Assembly (NCBI GenBank): GCA_029233925.1
Contig: JARGOX010000012.1
Coordinates: forward strand, 1-64,000
Direction: 5' to 3'
Origin: Rhizobiaceae bacterium
Lineage (GTDB): Bacteria; Pseudomonadota; Alphaproteobacteria; Rhizobiales; Rhizobiaceae
Length of the DNA: 64,000 nucleotides
Shown: positions 35,650 through 45,757 of the stretch, piece by piece
Layout: each line of letters opens with the position of its first letter
Position numbering within the stretch: the first letter of the stretch is position 1
Program-made: the position numbers and the translations under genes
The notes under the pieces: generated by a model
Told to the model about the DNA's origin: nothing
The model's input: only the letters and a program-made list of their open reading frames with translations
The model's database searches: none

Positions 35650-36831
35650 ATGGATATCATCAGTACCACAGCTGCCCTGACAGCAGCCTGCAACACACTC
35701 GCCAAGTCCGATTTTCTTACAATTGATACGGAATTCATTCGCGAAACGACATTTTGGCCTGAACTTTGCCTGATACAGATGGCAACGCCTGATCTGGCAA
35801 TTATCGTCGACCCGCTGGCCAAGGGCATTGACCTCGATCCGTTTTTTACACTGATGGCCGATACGTCCGTTTTAAAGGTGTTTCATGCGGCCCGTCAGGA
35901 CATTGAGATCATTTTCCATCGTGGCGGTCTGATACCCCATCCGATTTTTGATACGCAGGTTGCTGCCATGGTCTGCGGTTTCGGTGACAGCGTTTCCTAT
36001 GACCAGCTGGTCCACAAGACGACCGGGGAACATATCGACAAGACGTCCCGGTTTACCGACTGGCGCCAGCGTCCGTTATCGGAAAAGCAACTGACCTATG
36101 CGCTGGCCGATGTGACCCACCTGCGTGATGTCTATCAATATCTCAGAAACAGCCTAGAGGAAGAGAATCGCGAACATTGGGTTCGCGAGGAAATGGACAT
36201 TCTGGAATCTGAATCCACCTATGATCTGCATCCCGATGATGCCTGGAAGCGGTTGCGCATGCGGCTGAGAAAACCGCATGAACTGGCCGTCATGAAACAT
36301 GTCGCCGCCTGGCGTGAACGCGAAGCGCGTGCACGCAATGTGCCGCGCGGGCGTGTCATCAAGGATGACGCTATATATGAAATTGCCCAGCAACAGCCCC
36401 GCGACATCGAAGCTCTGGGCCGCCTGCGCACCATACCAAGGGGTTGGGAACGGTCACAATCGGGTGGTCCCTTGATCGATGCGGTTAATGAGGCCCTGGC
36501 ACTGCCAAGAGATGAGATGCCGCGCCTTGAACGTGTTGCACAAGCACCGCAGGGTGCTGCAGCCGCCAGTGAGTTGCTCAAGGTCCTGCTGAAGATGACA
36601 ACGGAGGAATTCGGTGTTGCGCCAAAGGTCATCGCCAATAGTGACGATCTGGATCGCATTGCAGCGGAAGGTGAAGCGGCATCCGTCGGCGCATTGTCGG
36701 GCTGGCGCCGCGACGTTTTCGGCGAAAAGGCACTCAAATTGCTGCGCGGCGAAGTCGCATTGCGTTTTATCGACCGCAAGGTCGAGGTTGTTGACTGTTC
36801 AAATGAGAATCCAGACGCGTCAATTTCCTAG
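35650..36831 (+). CDS. rnd: ribonuclease D
   Basis: RNase D is a 3'-5' exonuclease that trims tRNA precursors and other RNAs. The 393-residue protein has the DEDDy active-site motifs 'DTEF' (about residue 26), 'FHAARQDIE' (about 78) and 'YALADVTHL' (about 150, with Y and D), then one HRDC domain near 210-280. AAGAGAT precedes the ATG. It is convergent with ppx. Confidence 0.95.
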   Translation: MDIISTTAALTAACNTLAKSDFLTIDTEFIRETTFWPELCLIQMATPDLAIIVDPLAKGIDLDPFFTLMADTSVLKVFHAARQDIEIIFHRGGLIPHPIFDTQVAAMVCGFGDSVSYDQLVHKTTGEHIDKTSRFTDWRQRPLSEKQLTYALADVTHLRDVYQYLRNSLEEENREHWVREEMDILESESTYDLHPDDAWKRLRMRLRKPHELAVMKHVAAWREREARARNVPRGRVIKDDAIYEIAQQQPRDIEALGRLRTIPRGWERSQSGGPLIDAVNEALALPRDEMPRLERVAQAPQGAAAASELLKVLLKMTTEEFGVAPKVIANSDDLDRIAAEGEAASVGALSGWRRDVFGEKALKLLRGEVALRFIDRKVEVVDCSNENPDASIS

Positions 36832-36844
36832 AATCATTGATTCC

Positions 36845-36868
36845 AATCAACGCCTTATGTCGTTGATT
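36845..36868. terminator. hairpin between convergent rnd and ppx
   Basis: Perfect 8-bp arms AATCAACG (36845-36852) and CGTTGATT (36861-36868) enclose an 8-base loop in the 76-base gap between the two gene ends. The stem is AT-rich and lacks a T-run, so termination is possible but unproven. Confidence 0.4.
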
Positions 36869-36907
36869 TAAAGCTGTTTGCTTGGAATTTTCTGTCTCTC
36901 GTGACCA

Positions 36908-38425
36908 TCAGTGTTCGTAACTGAAGTGCAGCTTTTTGCCTGTCAGGCGGGCCAGCTGTTGCAATCGTGCATCCAGTCTTTCACCGTCGAATGCTTCGAA
37001 CTGTTCCGGCACTCTGAGGACCAGTGAGTCCTCTCCGTCAGGGACAAAAAACAGCGACGGCATGACACCGGGCATCGACGCGGAAAACAGATAGCCAACT
37101 CTGAAAAGTCCGCCAAGCAATTTTGCAAATTGCTGGAACCTTTCGGTGGCGATGACGGCGATGGAATCACTCAGACCGTCGCCGCGCAGACCTTCAAAAC
37201 GATAATAATTTGCCAGCGCTATATATGCACGCCCCGCATGGGTGATGCCGGCAAATGTGCCGTTTGATATCAGGTTGAGCGATTGGGGGCCGCGATAATC
37301 GGGATGGGCGCGCCAACTGATATCGGCAAGCAAACAGGCAGCCCGGCGATAACGTTCTTCCTCAACGGTTTCCTCGATGCCAAAGGCCTTGAATGCTCTG
37401 CCGGTCCAGTCAGCCAGTTCACGGGCATGTTCGGGAGAGCGGGCACGCAATATGGCCAGTTCATCGGCCGCACTGACCAGGGGATCGAGGGCTTTTTCGG
37501 TTTCATCGAGCAGGGAATAGAGAAAGCCTTCGCGCACACCCAGAGCTGAAAACACAACGGACTTCGGCTTCATCACCTCGAGAATCTTGCGCATGGCAAC
37601 AGCACCGAAAGGCAGAAGATTGCGGCGATTGCGGGAGACAGCACGCATTGCCTTGCTTTTGGCAGTGCCATCCTTTTCAACCTTTGCAAGGAAGGCGATC
37701 GCCTTGTCTGCGGCAATTTCGTAGCCCTGCGTCACGTGCAATGGATAGTCCGTCGCCTCCATGTGCAGTTTGGCAAGGTTTCGCCAGGTACCACCAACAG
37801 CATAGAACGTGCGACCGCGGCCTTTTTCCAGCAAAGTGGCCGATGCAATGCTCGCACTGACGATCTTCTGCGCCTTGTCTATGGAGCCTTCGGCCGCATC
37901 GGAAAGCCGCAGGCCGCCGATCGGCAGGGTTATGCCATCACCAACCAAAGCGCCGGCGATATCGACAAGTTCGAGCGAGCCTCCGCCCAGATCGCCGACA
38001 ATGCCATCCGTATCTGAAAATCCGCTGACAATTCCAAGCGCGGAGAAATAGGCCTCTTCGGCGCCGCTCAAGACACGTATCTCGTGATCAAGCACCGCTT
38101 CCGCGCGATGAATGAAGTCAGGCCCGTTGGTTGCCTCCCGCGCTGCAGCCGTTGCCAGAATATAGAGATTGGTTGCCCTGGCCTGCCTGGAGAGTGCCGC
38201 AAAACGCTTGAGTGCGTGGAGGGCGCGATCCACACCCTCGCTGTCCAGCATGCCAGTCGCTGCAATGCCCTTGCCCAGGCCGCAGAGCACCTTTTCGTTG
38301 AACAGAACCGCCGGCATGCGGTTCAGCCCCTCGTAGATGACCAGACGCACAGAGTTCGAACCAATATCGATGACGGATACTGGCGCAATGCCGGGCAAAC
38401 GGCCCTGGGCTTCAGATTCAACCAT
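36908..38425 (-). CDS. ppx: exopolyphosphatase, Ppx/GppA family
   Basis: The 505-residue protein hydrolyses terminal phosphates of polyphosphate (or pppGpp). It has the ASKHA nucleotide-fold motifs 'VIDIGSNSVRLV' (18-29) and 'GIVGDLGGGSLEL' (about 141-153), and an HD-like C-terminal extension as in rhizobial Ppx. The ATG at 38425 is the only good start. It lies downstream of ppk on the same strand after 191 bases, so synthesis and breakdown of polyphosphate are encoded side by side. Confidence 0.93.
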   Translation of the reverse strand: MVESEAQGRLPGIAPVSVIDIGSNSVRLVIYEGLNRMPAVLFNEKVLCGLGKGIAATGMLDSEGVDRALHALKRFAALSRQARATNLYILATAAAREATNGPDFIHRAEAVLDHEIRVLSGAEEAYFSALGIVSGFSDTDGIVGDLGGGSLELVDIAGALVGDGITLPIGGLRLSDAAEGSIDKAQKIVSASIASATLLEKGRGRTFYAVGGTWRNLAKLHMEATDYPLHVTQGYEIAADKAIAFLAKVEKDGTAKSKAMRAVSRNRRNLLPFGAVAMRKILEVMKPKSVVFSALGVREGFLYSLLDETEKALDPLVSAADELAILRARSPEHARELADWTGRAFKAFGIEETVEEERYRRAACLLADISWRAHPDYRGPQSLNLISNGTFAGITHAGRAYIALANYYRFEGLRGDGLSDSIAVIATERFQQFAKLLGGLFRVGYLFSASMPGVMPSLFFVPDGEDSLVLRVPEQFEAFDGERLDARLQQLARLTGKKLHFSYEH

Positions 38426-38616
38426 ACAGTACTACTTCTTCACTGGGTGTGCCCGTTGGCAAGTGTTCTGAATGGCAAGTTTGTCGCACCATGCAAAATC
38501 TCAAGAACAAACCTAATTGTCAAACAGAAAACCGGCAACCCTTGGATGCCTGCGTGGTTTACAGATTCGTTGCTCCGATGCAGCACTGCAACTGAATTAT
38601 CAGAACGTCAAATTTA

Positions 38617-40815
38617 CTAGAATTTGCTTTTCTGGGAGACCAGCCCTGCCATCAGCTTGGGTGCACTTGAAGCCAATGCACCGCCGCGCCCGGAAAGACT
38701 GGGATTGGTCATGAAATATTGCTGGGCGTTGAATGGTTCTTCTCCTTCACGCACGTTGATCCTGTGAGACGTGCCGTCCTGCAATATCTCGTAACTCTGC
38801 TGGTTGTCGATCAGATTGCCAAGCATAATCTGAGATTGCACCTGCTCCTTGACAGTCGGGTTGGTCAGCGGAACAAGTGTTTCCACCCGCCGGTCGAGGT
38901 TTCTCGGCATCAAATCCGCCGAACCTATATAGACAAGGGATTCCTTGCCGGGCAGCCCGCTACCATTGCCAAAGCAGAATATCCGGCTGTGCTCCAGGAA
39001 ACGGCCAATGATTGATTTCACCCTTATGTGTTCAGACAGGCCTTCGACCTGAGGGCGAAGGCAGCAGATGCCACGCACCACCAGATCAATCTCGACACCT
39101 GCCTGGCTGGCCCTGTAGAGGGCATCAATGGTTTCTGGATCCACCAGCGAATTAAGTTTCATCCAGATCGCCGCCGGACGCCCCTGTTTGGCAAATTCAA
39201 TCTCTGCTTCGATATGTCCGATCAGACGGCTGCGCAGATTGTGTGGCGAAACCGCCAGCTTCTTGGCCTCTGTCGGCTCGCCATAGCCTGTAATGAAGTT
39301 GAAGACATGTGCAACGTCATGGGCAATGACGGCGTCACAGGTAAAGAATGAAAGATCCGTATAGATTTTGGCCGTCACCGGGTGGTAATTGCCTGTTCCA
39401 AGGTGGCAGTAGCTGACCAGCCTGCCCTCTTCGCGGCGCACAACCAGCGACATCTTGGCGTGGGTCTTCAGCTCAATGAAGCCGAAGACAACCTGAACAC
39501 CGGCCCGCTCCAGATCTCGGGCCCAGCGTATGTTGGCCTCCTCGTCAAAGCGGGCACGCAATTCCACCAGCGCCGTTACCGATTTGCCCTCTTCGGCGGC
39601 ATCAATCAGGGCCCGCACAATCGGGCTGTCATTTGAAGTGCGGTACAAGGTCTGTTTGATGGCCAGCACATTGGGATCCCGCGCTGCCTGAAGAAGAAAC
39701 TGAACCACCACGTCAAAAGATTCGTAAGGGTGATGGATGACGATGTCTTTTTCGCGAATGGCGGCAAAGCAGTCGCCGGCGTGTTCGCGAACCCGTTCGG
39801 GGAACCTGGCATTATAGGGTTCGAATTTGAGGTCATCGCGCGGTGTATCAACAATCTCGGAGATCGTCGCCAGTGCCAGAAGCCCCGGCAATATGGCAAC
39901 GCGATCATCCGCTACACTCAGTTCCTTGGTGACGAACTGGCGAAGCGGTTTGGGCATTTCGGAATCAAATTCAATACGAATCACCGATCCCCTGCGCCGC
40001 CGTTTCAGGGCGCGTTCGAAAAACCGCACAAGGTCTTCGGCCTCTTCCTCGATCTCGATATCGCTGTCACGGATGATCCTGAAGGTGCCGGATCCTTTGA
40101 CGCTATAGCCGGGAAACAGCGTTTCAATGAATTGGCCGACCACATCTTCCAAGGTGATGTAGCGCACCTGCTTGCCACTGTCCGGCAAGCGTATGAAGCG
40201 ATTGAGTGCCACCGGCAGGCGCAGCAATGCGGTCATCGGCTCCTTGATCTTGCTGCTGTAGAGGTTCAGAACAATCGAAAATCCGAGATTGGGGATGAAG
40301 GGAAAAGGATGCGCCGGATCGATCGACAGGGGTGTCAGCACCGGAAATATGGAATCCAGAAATTCCTGCTTGAGCCAATCCAGATCCTCTTTGCCAAGAT
40401 CGCCCGGCCGGACGATGTAGATTTCCTCGTCGGCGAGATATTGTTGCAGCACAGCGAGCGAGGCCTGCTGCTCCAGTTGCAGCTTTCCAATCTCCTCAAG
40501 CGCCTCTTCGAGTTGTTTGAGCGGCGTGCGGCCATCGGCTGAACGGCTGCCGATGCCCTCGCGCACCTGCCCTTCCAGGCCAGCCACCCGGACCATGAAA
40601 AACTCGTCGAGATTTGCCGCTGAAATCGAAAGGAAGCGGACACGCTCCAACAGCGGATGCGCGCTGTTCTGGGTTTCTTCAAGCACACGGCGATTGAACT
40701 GCAGCCAGGAGAACTCACGGTTTATGAAGCGCTCGGGACTGTCCATCAGCGCCACCGTTGCATTGGCAACCGCGTCCTTTTGATCTGCAGGATCTATCGT
40801 AACCGTGTCATCCAT
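38617..40815 (-). CDS. ppk: polyphosphate kinase 1
   Basis: Ppk1 makes long-chain polyphosphate from ATP at the inner membrane. The 732-residue protein shows '[18 protein letters not shown]' near residue 31, the phosphorylated-histidine region '[13 protein letters not shown]' (about 440), '[19 protein letters not shown]' (about 457) and '[17 protein letters not shown]' (about 590). The ATG at 40815 is preferred to a TTG two codons upstream. It follows hdaA after 63 bases. Confidence 0.96.
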   Translation of the reverse strand: MDDTVTIDPADQKDAVANATVALMDSPERFINREFSWLQFNRRVLEETQNSAHPLLERVRFLSISAANLDEFFMVRVAGLEGQVREGIGSRSADGRTPLKQLEEALEEIGKLQLEQQASLAVLQQYLADEEIYIVRPGDLGKEDLDWLKQEFLDSIFPVLTPLSIDPAHPFPFIPNLGFSIVLNLYSSKIKEPMTALLRLPVALNRFIRLPDSGKQVRYITLEDVVGQFIETLFPGYSVKGSGTFRIIRDSDIEIEEEAEDLVRFFERALKRRRRGSVIRIEFDSEMPKPLRQFVTKELSVADDRVAILPGLLALATISEIVDTPRDDLKFEPYNARFPERVREHAGDCFAAIREKDIVIHHPYESFDVVVQFLLQAARDPNVLAIKQTLYRTSNDSPIVRALIDAAEEGKSVTALVELRARFDEEANIRWARDLERAGVQVVFGFIELKTHAKMSLVVRREEGRLVSYCHLGTGNYHPVTAKIYTDLSFFTCDAVIAHDVAHVFNFITGYGEPTEAKKLAVSPHNLRSRLIGHIEAEIEFAKQGRPAAIWMKLNSLVDPETIDALYRASQAGVEIDLVVRGICCLRPQVEGLSEHIRVKSIIGRFLEHSRIFCFGNGSGLPGKESLVYIGSADLMPRNLDRRVETLVPLTNPTVKEQVQSQIMLGNLIDNQQSYEILQDGTSHRINVREGEEPFNAQQYFMTNPSLSGRGGALASSAPKLMAGLVSQKSKF

Positions 40816-40878
40816 CGTCAATATCCAATTCTATCCATCATATAGTGCGGTCCGTTCTATGCACAATTTATCGAGAGA

Positions 40879-41598
40879 TTATGACAATTCAGTATTATAG
40901 CCCTTTGCCTCGAGTTCTGCGAGCACTTCCGCTGCCAGCCCACGGCTGACCTTGCAGCGGCGGGCAAGCGCCAGGGCATCCACCCGCCCGACAATCATCT
41001 GTGCTGCGTCCAGTGAACGCTCCATGCGCTGAACAAGATAGGACACGACCTTCGGATCAACTGACACCTGCCTGTCGGCAAAAAGCTTCTCGATCACCTG
41101 AACCAGCAAGGCGTCATCCGGCTCGCCAATTTCCACGATGGTCGCCGCTTTGAGCCGTGAGCGAAGATCAGGCAATTGAACGGGCCAGGCGGCCGGCCAG
41201 ATCCGTGTTGTGATCAACAGGGACGTGCCGTTCTGCCTGACAGTATTGATAAGATGAAAAAGCTGCGTATCGTCAAACCCTTCCCGGTCGATATCTTCGA
41301 CCAGAATTGCACCGGCGGCGGCCTCCAGCAGGGCCTTTTCACGGTCAGTGCTTGCCGAGACGAGGATTGCATCGCTGCGTTCTTTCCAGATATTTGCCAG
41401 ATGCGTCTTGCCGGCGCCGGTCGGGCCGGCAAGGATGACGACCGGAGATGGCCAGTCCGGCCAGTCATCGACAATACGCAGGGCTGCATTCAACGGATCG
41501 GACACGATTAGATCTTCGCGGGCATTGCTCGGCTGATGACCGAATTCAAGTGGCAATTGGCCAATCGCCATGTCAGCCTTGCCTTTGTTACTGTTCAT
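40879..41598 (-). CDS. hdaA: DnaA regulatory inactivator HdaA
   Basis: HdaA, with the beta clamp, stimulates ATP hydrolysis by DnaA to prevent over-initiation of replication. The 239-residue protein is a DnaA-like AAA domain lacking the DNA-binding domain. It has a clamp-binding motif 'QLPLEF' at residues 14-19, Walker A 'GPTGAGKT' (58-65), a Walker B-like 'ILVEDID', and 'DLRSRLKAA' as sensor region. The ATG at 41598, with GGGAA six bases upstream, overlaps the permease stop by 11 bases. Confidence 0.9.
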   Translation of the reverse strand: MNSNKGKADMAIGQLPLEFGHQPSNAREDLIVSDPLNAALRIVDDWPDWPSPVVILAGPTGAGKTHLANIWKERSDAILVSASTDREKALLEAAAGAILVEDIDREGFDDTQLFHLINTVRQNGTSLLITTRIWPAAWPVQLPDLRSRLKAATIVEIGEPDDALLVQVIEKLFADRQVSVDPKVVSYLVQRMERSLDAAQMIVGRVDALALARRCKVSRGLAAEVLAELEAKGYNTELS

Positions 41599-42715
41599 TT
41601 GTGTTCCCGAGGTCAATCTGCCCTTCTACGTTTGAATGTCTGTCATCATACAGGTCGCTCTCCAGATAGCGTTTGAGCGCGAAACGAACCAGAACGGCAA
41701 TCATGGCAGAAGCAGGAACAGCTATGAAGAGACCGACAAAGCCAAAAAGGGAACCAAAGGCAAAAAGTGCAAACATCAACCATACGGGATGAAGGTTGAC
41801 GCTCTTGCCAACCATTTTGGGTTGCAGAATATTGCCTTCGAAAAACTGACCGGAAAAGAACACCGCCAAGACGATTGCGATGGGAAAATACTCCGGCCAG
41901 AACTGGACCAGCGCCACGCCGAGGGCCAGAACAAGACCAACCATGGACCCGGCATAGGGTATGAAGCTGATAAGACCGGAAAACAACCCGATCAGCAGGC
42001 CGAAATTCAATCCGGCCAAAGTAAGCCCCACCGCATAATAAACGCCCAGTATCAGGCAAACACTGCCCTGACCGCGCACGAAACCCGCTATGGCGGTATT
42101 CATGTCCCTGGCAATCTCGCGAACGGTTTCAACCTGCTTGCGCGGTATCCAACCATCAACGGTCGCAACCATACGGTCCCAGTCAAGCAGCAGGTAAAAA
42201 GCCACAACGGGCGTTACGATCAGCAGCGAGGCTATGTCCACAAGTGCCTTTCCCGAGTTCCATATTTGCGTGAACAAGGTGCCAACCAAACCGGCCCCTT
42301 CGGAGAGCAGACCACCCAGCGAAGATTTGAGGTTGGGCAGTTCCATCCCGATCCATCGTGTCAGCCATTGCGCATCGGAACGCGCAATCAGACCCTGCAG
42401 TTGCGAAACATAATCGGGAAGGTTATCCAGAAAACCATTGGCCTGACTTGCAAGAACCGGGATGACGATCATAAGTGCGACAATAAAAACCAGTATGAAA
42501 GCGATCACAATGACGACCGTTGCCATCAACCGTGAAAACCGCCAGCTTTCCAGCTTGTCGGCAACGGGATCAAGAAAATAGGCAAGCGCCATTCCGGCAA
42601 CGAAGGGCAGCAAGATGCCCCTGAAAACATACAGAAAGACACCAAACAGAAAAATGGTCACGATCCAGAAGAAGACCTGTCTGCGAAAGTTGGCCCGGGT
42701 GATCTGTATCTTCAT
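41588..42715 (-). CDS. AI-2E/PerM family permease
   Basis: The 375-residue inner-membrane protein has about eight membrane segments and family signatures 'GILLPFVAGMALAYFLDPV' (about 33-51) and, near the C-terminus, 'GSLFGFVGLFIAVPASAMIA'. Members have been tied to autoinducer export or Na+/H+ antiport, but most are untested. The ATG at 42715 has GAGGGG nine bases upstream; a longer frame would start inside a repeat. In rhizobia it commonly precedes hdaA, as here. Confidence 0.87.
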   Translation of the reverse strand: MKIQITRANFRRQVFFWIVTIFLFGVFLYVFRGILLPFVAGMALAYFLDPVADKLESWRFSRLMATVVIVIAFILVFIVALMIVIPVLASQANGFLDNLPDYVSQLQGLIARSDAQWLTRWIGMELPNLKSSLGGLLSEGAGLVGTLFTQIWNSGKALVDIASLLIVTPVVAFYLLLDWDRMVATVDGWIPRKQVETVREIARDMNTAIAGFVRGQGSVCLILGVYYAVGLTLAGLNFGLLIGLFSGLISFIPYAGSMVGLVLALGVALVQFWPEYFPIAIVLAVFFSGQFFEGNILQPKMVGKSVNLHPVWLMFALFAFGSLFGFVGLFIAVPASAMIAVLVRFALKRYLESDLYDDRHSNVEGQIDLGNTNEQ

Positions 42716-42746
42716 GTCGGCCCCTCTCGGCTGTAGCGTCGGCAAT

Positions 42747-42770
42747 CGTTTCACACTTTTCCTGAAGCGC
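42747..42770. repeat. palindromic intergenic repeat, copy 1
   Basis: A 24-base element with core CACACTTTTCCTGAAGCGC. It matches copy 2 (42802-42825) at 23 of 24 positions. The arms CGTTTCA/TGAAGCG form an imperfect 7-bp stem around a CACTTTTCC loop. I recall this sequence as a dispersed intergenic repeat of rhizobial genomes. It lies between the CDP-alcohol phosphatidyltransferase gene and perM. Confidence 0.7.
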
Positions 42771-42801
42771 ATTTTCTGGTCGCGCTGTCTTGGCGGAAAA
42801 C

Positions 42802-42825
42802 CGCTTCACACTTTTCCTGAAGCGC
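42802..42825. repeat. palindromic intergenic repeat, copy 2, overlapping a gene end
   Basis: Perfect arms CGCTTCA (42802-42808) and TGAAGCG (42818-42824) enclose CACTTTTCC. The preceding TGGCGGAAAAC (42791-42801) also belongs to the wider repeat as I know it. The stop codon and last residues of the phosphatidyltransferase gene lie inside this copy, which suggests insertion into the original gene end. Confidence 0.72.
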
Positions 42826-43366
42826 TCTTATCCCCCAACCGCGTCATATGTTCAATCCAGACTTTGAGATAGGCCGCGGCGGAAAGCACGGTCAGGACCG
42901 CAACACAATAGACCAGTATCACGCGCAACTCTCCAAAAATGATATCAAAGGCAAGTTCTGCCAGAACGACGCTGACCAGAGCAATCTGGAACGCAGTATT
43001 GGCTTTTGAGACAAACAGAGGATTCATGCTGACCGGCTTGCCCATGACGCTTGACAGTATGACGGCCATGATGATCAGGACATCGCGCGACACGGCGAGA
43101 ATTGCCAGCCATTGGGGCAAATGACCCAGAACAGCCAGCATGATGAAGACACACACGAGGAGCAGTTTGTCAGCAATTGGGTCAAGATAGGCACCCAGTT
43201 CCGATTGCTGATTGAAATGCCGGGCCACAAACCCGTCCACGCCATCGCTTACGCCGGCAAGGATGAAAATGATGAATGCCGGCATCATCTGACCAAGCAA
43301 TAGCGCATAGACGACCGCCGGGACCATCAGAAAGCGCATTATCGTAATCAGGTTTGGAATGGTCAT
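42806..43366 (-). CDS. CDP-alcohol phosphatidyltransferase (PgsA-like)
   Basis: The 186-residue membrane protein carries the full family motif DG-x2-DG-x-x-AR-x8-G-x3-D-x3-D in 'SDGVDGFVARHFNQQSELG' followed by 'AYLDPIAD' (about residues 40-66), so it is likely an active phospholipid head-group transferase; PgsA-like or cardiolipin-synthase-like roles both fit. The ATG at 43366 gives the normal 'MTIPNLITIMRF' start; an ATG at 43426 adds 20 unlike residues. Its last codons come from a repeat element. Confidence 0.85.
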   Translation of the reverse strand: MTIPNLITIMRFLMVPAVVYALLLGQMMPAFIIFILAGVSDGVDGFVARHFNQQSELGAYLDPIADKLLLVCVFIMLAVLGHLPQWLAILAVSRDVLIIMAVILSSVMGKPVSMNPLFVSKANTAFQIALVSVVLAELAFDIIFGELRVILVYCVAVLTVLSAAAYLKVWIEHMTRLGDKSASGKV

Positions 43367-43427
43367 GGGTGAACCGTCTGGCTGTTGTGTGAGCAATGTT
43401 GCGGACAAGAGTGATGCCTGAGGCATT

Positions 43428-43499
43428 CACACAGCCGTTTGCTGGCACACAGCCGTTTGCTGGCACACAGCCGTTTGCTGGCACACAGCCGTTTGCTGG
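43428..43499. repeat. four perfect 18-bp tandem repeats
   Basis: The unit cacacagccgtttgctgg occurs four times in perfect head-to-tail copies (43428, 43446, 43464, 43482). It lies between the phosphatidyltransferase gene and purM, within 62-133 bases upstream of the phosphatidyltransferase ATG. There are no spacers, so this is a minisatellite and not CRISPR. Because the unit is a multiple of three, a minus-strand frame reads it as repeated PANGCV, but no gene is supported. Confidence 0.97.
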
Positions 43500-43695
43500 G
43501 TCACCGGCGAACCGCTTTTCATTGTAGCATGGTTTACAGCCGCTCACATCTGGACATTTTCACGGGAAAATCAAGGCAAGAACCCCTTTGGACCGCAATT
43601 ATCAGGTATGTGGCCGCGAGAACCTTGCGCAGGCGGGCAGGACATGGCATCTCGCCCGCAATAATCATCGCTCACAATGAGATCAGGGGGCCGGA

Positions 43696-44781
43696 ATGAG
43701 CCAGCCGACAAATGGTTTGAAATACAGCGATGCCGGTGTCGATATTGATGCAGGCAACAGGCTCGTCGACCGGATCAAGCCCCATGTTCGATCAACACGA
43801 CGGCCCGGCGCCGATGGCGAAATCGGCGGTTTTGGTGGTCTGTTTGACCTGAAGGCTGCCGGATTCACAGATCCTGTGCTCGTCGCGGCCAATGATGGCG
43901 TGGGCACCAAGCTGAAAATCGCCATTGATGCGGGAAGCCATGACACGGTTGGGATCGATCTGGTCGCCATGTGCGTCAACGACCTTGTCGTGCAGGGTGC
44001 GGAACCGCTATTTTTCCTTGATTACTTCGCAACCGGCAAACTGGACCCCGTGCAGGGCGAAGCGATTGTTGCCGGCATTGCAAAGGGTTGCATTGATGCA
44101 GGCTGCGCCTTGATTGGTGGTGAAACGGCAGAAATGCCTGGCATGTATTCCTGTGGCGATTATGACCTGGCCGGCTTTGCCGTAGGGGCTGCGGAGCGTG
44201 ATGCGCTACTGCCTTCCGGTGATATTGCCGCGGGTGACGTCATTTTGGGCCTGGCATCCGCTGGCGTTCACTCCAACGGCTTTTCCCTGGTGCGCAGGAT
44301 TGTGGAACTCAGTGGCCTGGCCTGGAATGCACCGGCGCCTTTCAACCCGGCTCCGCTTGAACCGGGCGCAACGCTTGCCGATGCGCTGCTTGTTCCGACC
44401 CGCATCTATGTACGTCCGCTGCTGCAGGCCATCCGGCAAACCGGCGCCATCAAGGCTCTTGCCCATATTACCGGCGGGGGTTTTACCGAGAATATTCCGC
44501 GTGTGCTGCCTGACGGACTGATGGCAAGGATCAATCTGGATACCATTGCACCGCCACCGGTCTTTTCCTGGCTGGCGCGCACGGGCGGTGTCGAAGCAAC
44601 GGAAATGCTGCGCACCTTCAATTGCGGCATCGGCATGATTGCCGTGGTCGCGCAAGAACATGCAGACCAGGTAACAGCCGTGCTTGTTGAAGCCGGGGAA
44701 CAGGTTGTCCGGATCGGCCAGATCGCCGCACGAGCCAACGGGGCAGCAGGTGTCGAATATTCCGGCAAACTGGACCTATGA
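43696..44781 (+). CDS. purM: phosphoribosylformylglycinamidine cyclo-ligase (AIR synthase)
   Basis: PurM closes the imidazole ring to form aminoimidazole ribotide in purine synthesis. The 361-residue protein has '[15 protein letters not shown]' (10-24), '[12 protein letters not shown]' (about 65-76), '[11 protein letters not shown]' (about 142-152) and '[13 protein letters not shown]', all typical. AGGGGGCCGGA precedes the ATG. Its stop overlaps purN as ATGA, so the two act as one transcriptional and translational unit. Confidence 0.97.
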   Translation: MSQPTNGLKYSDAGVDIDAGNRLVDRIKPHVRSTRRPGADGEIGGFGGLFDLKAAGFTDPVLVAANDGVGTKLKIAIDAGSHDTVGIDLVAMCVNDLVVQGAEPLFFLDYFATGKLDPVQGEAIVAGIAKGCIDAGCALIGGETAEMPGMYSCGDYDLAGFAVGAAERDALLPSGDIAAGDVILGLASAGVHSNGFSLVRRIVELSGLAWNAPAPFNPAPLEPGATLADALLVPTRIYVRPLLQAIRQTGAIKALAHITGGGFTENIPRVLPDGLMARINLDTIAPPPVFSWLARTGGVEATEMLRTFNCGIGMIAVVAQEHADQVTAVLVEAGEQVVRIGQIAARANGAAGVEYSGKLDL

Positions 44782-45473
44782 GCAAAGCAGACGCGACAAG
44801 GTCCAATACGAGGCGCAAAAGTGTTGTTGTCATGATCTCCGGGCGTGGCTCCAACCTTGGCGCCCTGATTTCGGCCAGCATGGCCAGCGATTACCCCTGC
44901 CACATCACCGGAGTAATTTCCGATAACCCGGATGCCGGTGGCCTGAAGCTTGCGACAGACTGCGACATCAACACCTATGTTTTTGACCGCAAGGATCATG
45001 CCTCCAGAAGGGCCCATGAACAGGCGATCCTCACCGAACTGGATTCCTTGAAACCCGATCTCATCTGCCTTGCCGGATATATGCGATTGCTGTCGGGGGA
45101 ATTTGTTGATCGGTGGCGTGGGCGGATCATCAACATACACCCTTCCCTGCTTCCAAGTTTCCCTGGCCTCGACACCCATGTGCGCGTGCTGGCCCATCAG
45201 GTAAGAATACATGGATGCAGCGTACAATTTGTCACCGAGGGCATGGACGAAGGCCCGCTGGTGGCGCAGGCCGCCGTTCCGGTTCTGGCCGATGATGATG
45301 AAAAAACCCTGGCGGCGCGTGTCCTCAAAGCCGAACATCGCCTCTACCCCATGGCGCTGCGCCTCGTCGCCGAGGGCAAGGTCAGAATGACAGATACCGG
45401 CGAAGTGGTCTTCGCCCGCCTGTCCGAGATGGACAGCGCCACGATCCTGTTCTCACCAAACATCTCAGACTGA
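44778..45473 (+). CDS. purN: phosphoribosylglycinamide formyltransferase
   Basis: PurN transfers the formyl group of 10-formyl-tetrahydrofolate to glycinamide ribotide. The 231-residue protein has '[11 protein letters not shown]' (20-30) for phosphate binding and the catalytic segment '[20 protein letters not shown]' with Asn and His, followed by '[16 protein letters not shown]' with the Asp. The N-terminal 14 residues are a polar extension. It overlaps purM by four bases. Confidence 0.96.
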   Translation: MSKADATRSNTRRKSVVVMISGRGSNLGALISASMASDYPCHITGVISDNPDAGGLKLATDCDINTYVFDRKDHASRRAHEQAILTELDSLKPDLICLAGYMRLLSGEFVDRWRGRIINIHPSLLPSFPGLDTHVRVLAHQVRIHGCSVQFVTEGMDEGPLVAQAAVPVLADDDEKTLAARVLKAEHRLYPMALRLVAEGKVRMTDTGEVVFARLSEMDSATILFSPNISD

Positions 45474-45681
45474 GCGTTGCGTTGATGGGCACCTCCGCCC
45501 AACTCAAATCGGCCAGAAGCTAATTTCAAGTCCAGTGAATCACCCTTCAAGGGTGCTTCGATATCCCGATTACTGGGTCGTACAGTTATTTCTGCAACCG
45601 AATGGCCGCGCTCCAAGACATAATAAAATATTTATGGATGACCTCCATTATCTGCAAGATTCCCCTTATATCGTGGGCTTT

Positions 45682-45709
45682 TTGACGTTTTTCGCCCCAT
45701 TTTTACAAT
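45682..45709 (+). promoter_or_regulatory. sigma-70-like promoter for the aldehyde dehydrogenase gene
   Basis: TTGACG (45682-45687) and TACAAT (45704-45709), each 5 of 6 to consensus, are separated by 16 bases in an AT-rich stretch. Transcription would start near 45716, giving a 5' leader of about 40 bases to the ATG at 45758 or 100 bases to that at 45818. Confidence 0.5.
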
Positions 45710-45757
45710 GGACACATAATTTTTAATAGGCATTGCAACCAGCTTTTCTAGTTTGTG

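Noticed and set aside
39730-40542. Plus-strand open frame of 270 codons antisense to ppk
   Set aside because: ppk is intact with all motifs on the minus strand; the reverse frame shows no domain.
43428-43499. CRISPR array
   Set aside because: The 18-bp units abut each other without spacers and no cas genes are near.
43182-43547. Minus-strand frame encoding PANGCV repeats
   Set aside because: It runs through the tandem repeat and overlaps the phosphatidyltransferase gene in another frame; the repeat unit being a multiple of three explains its openness.
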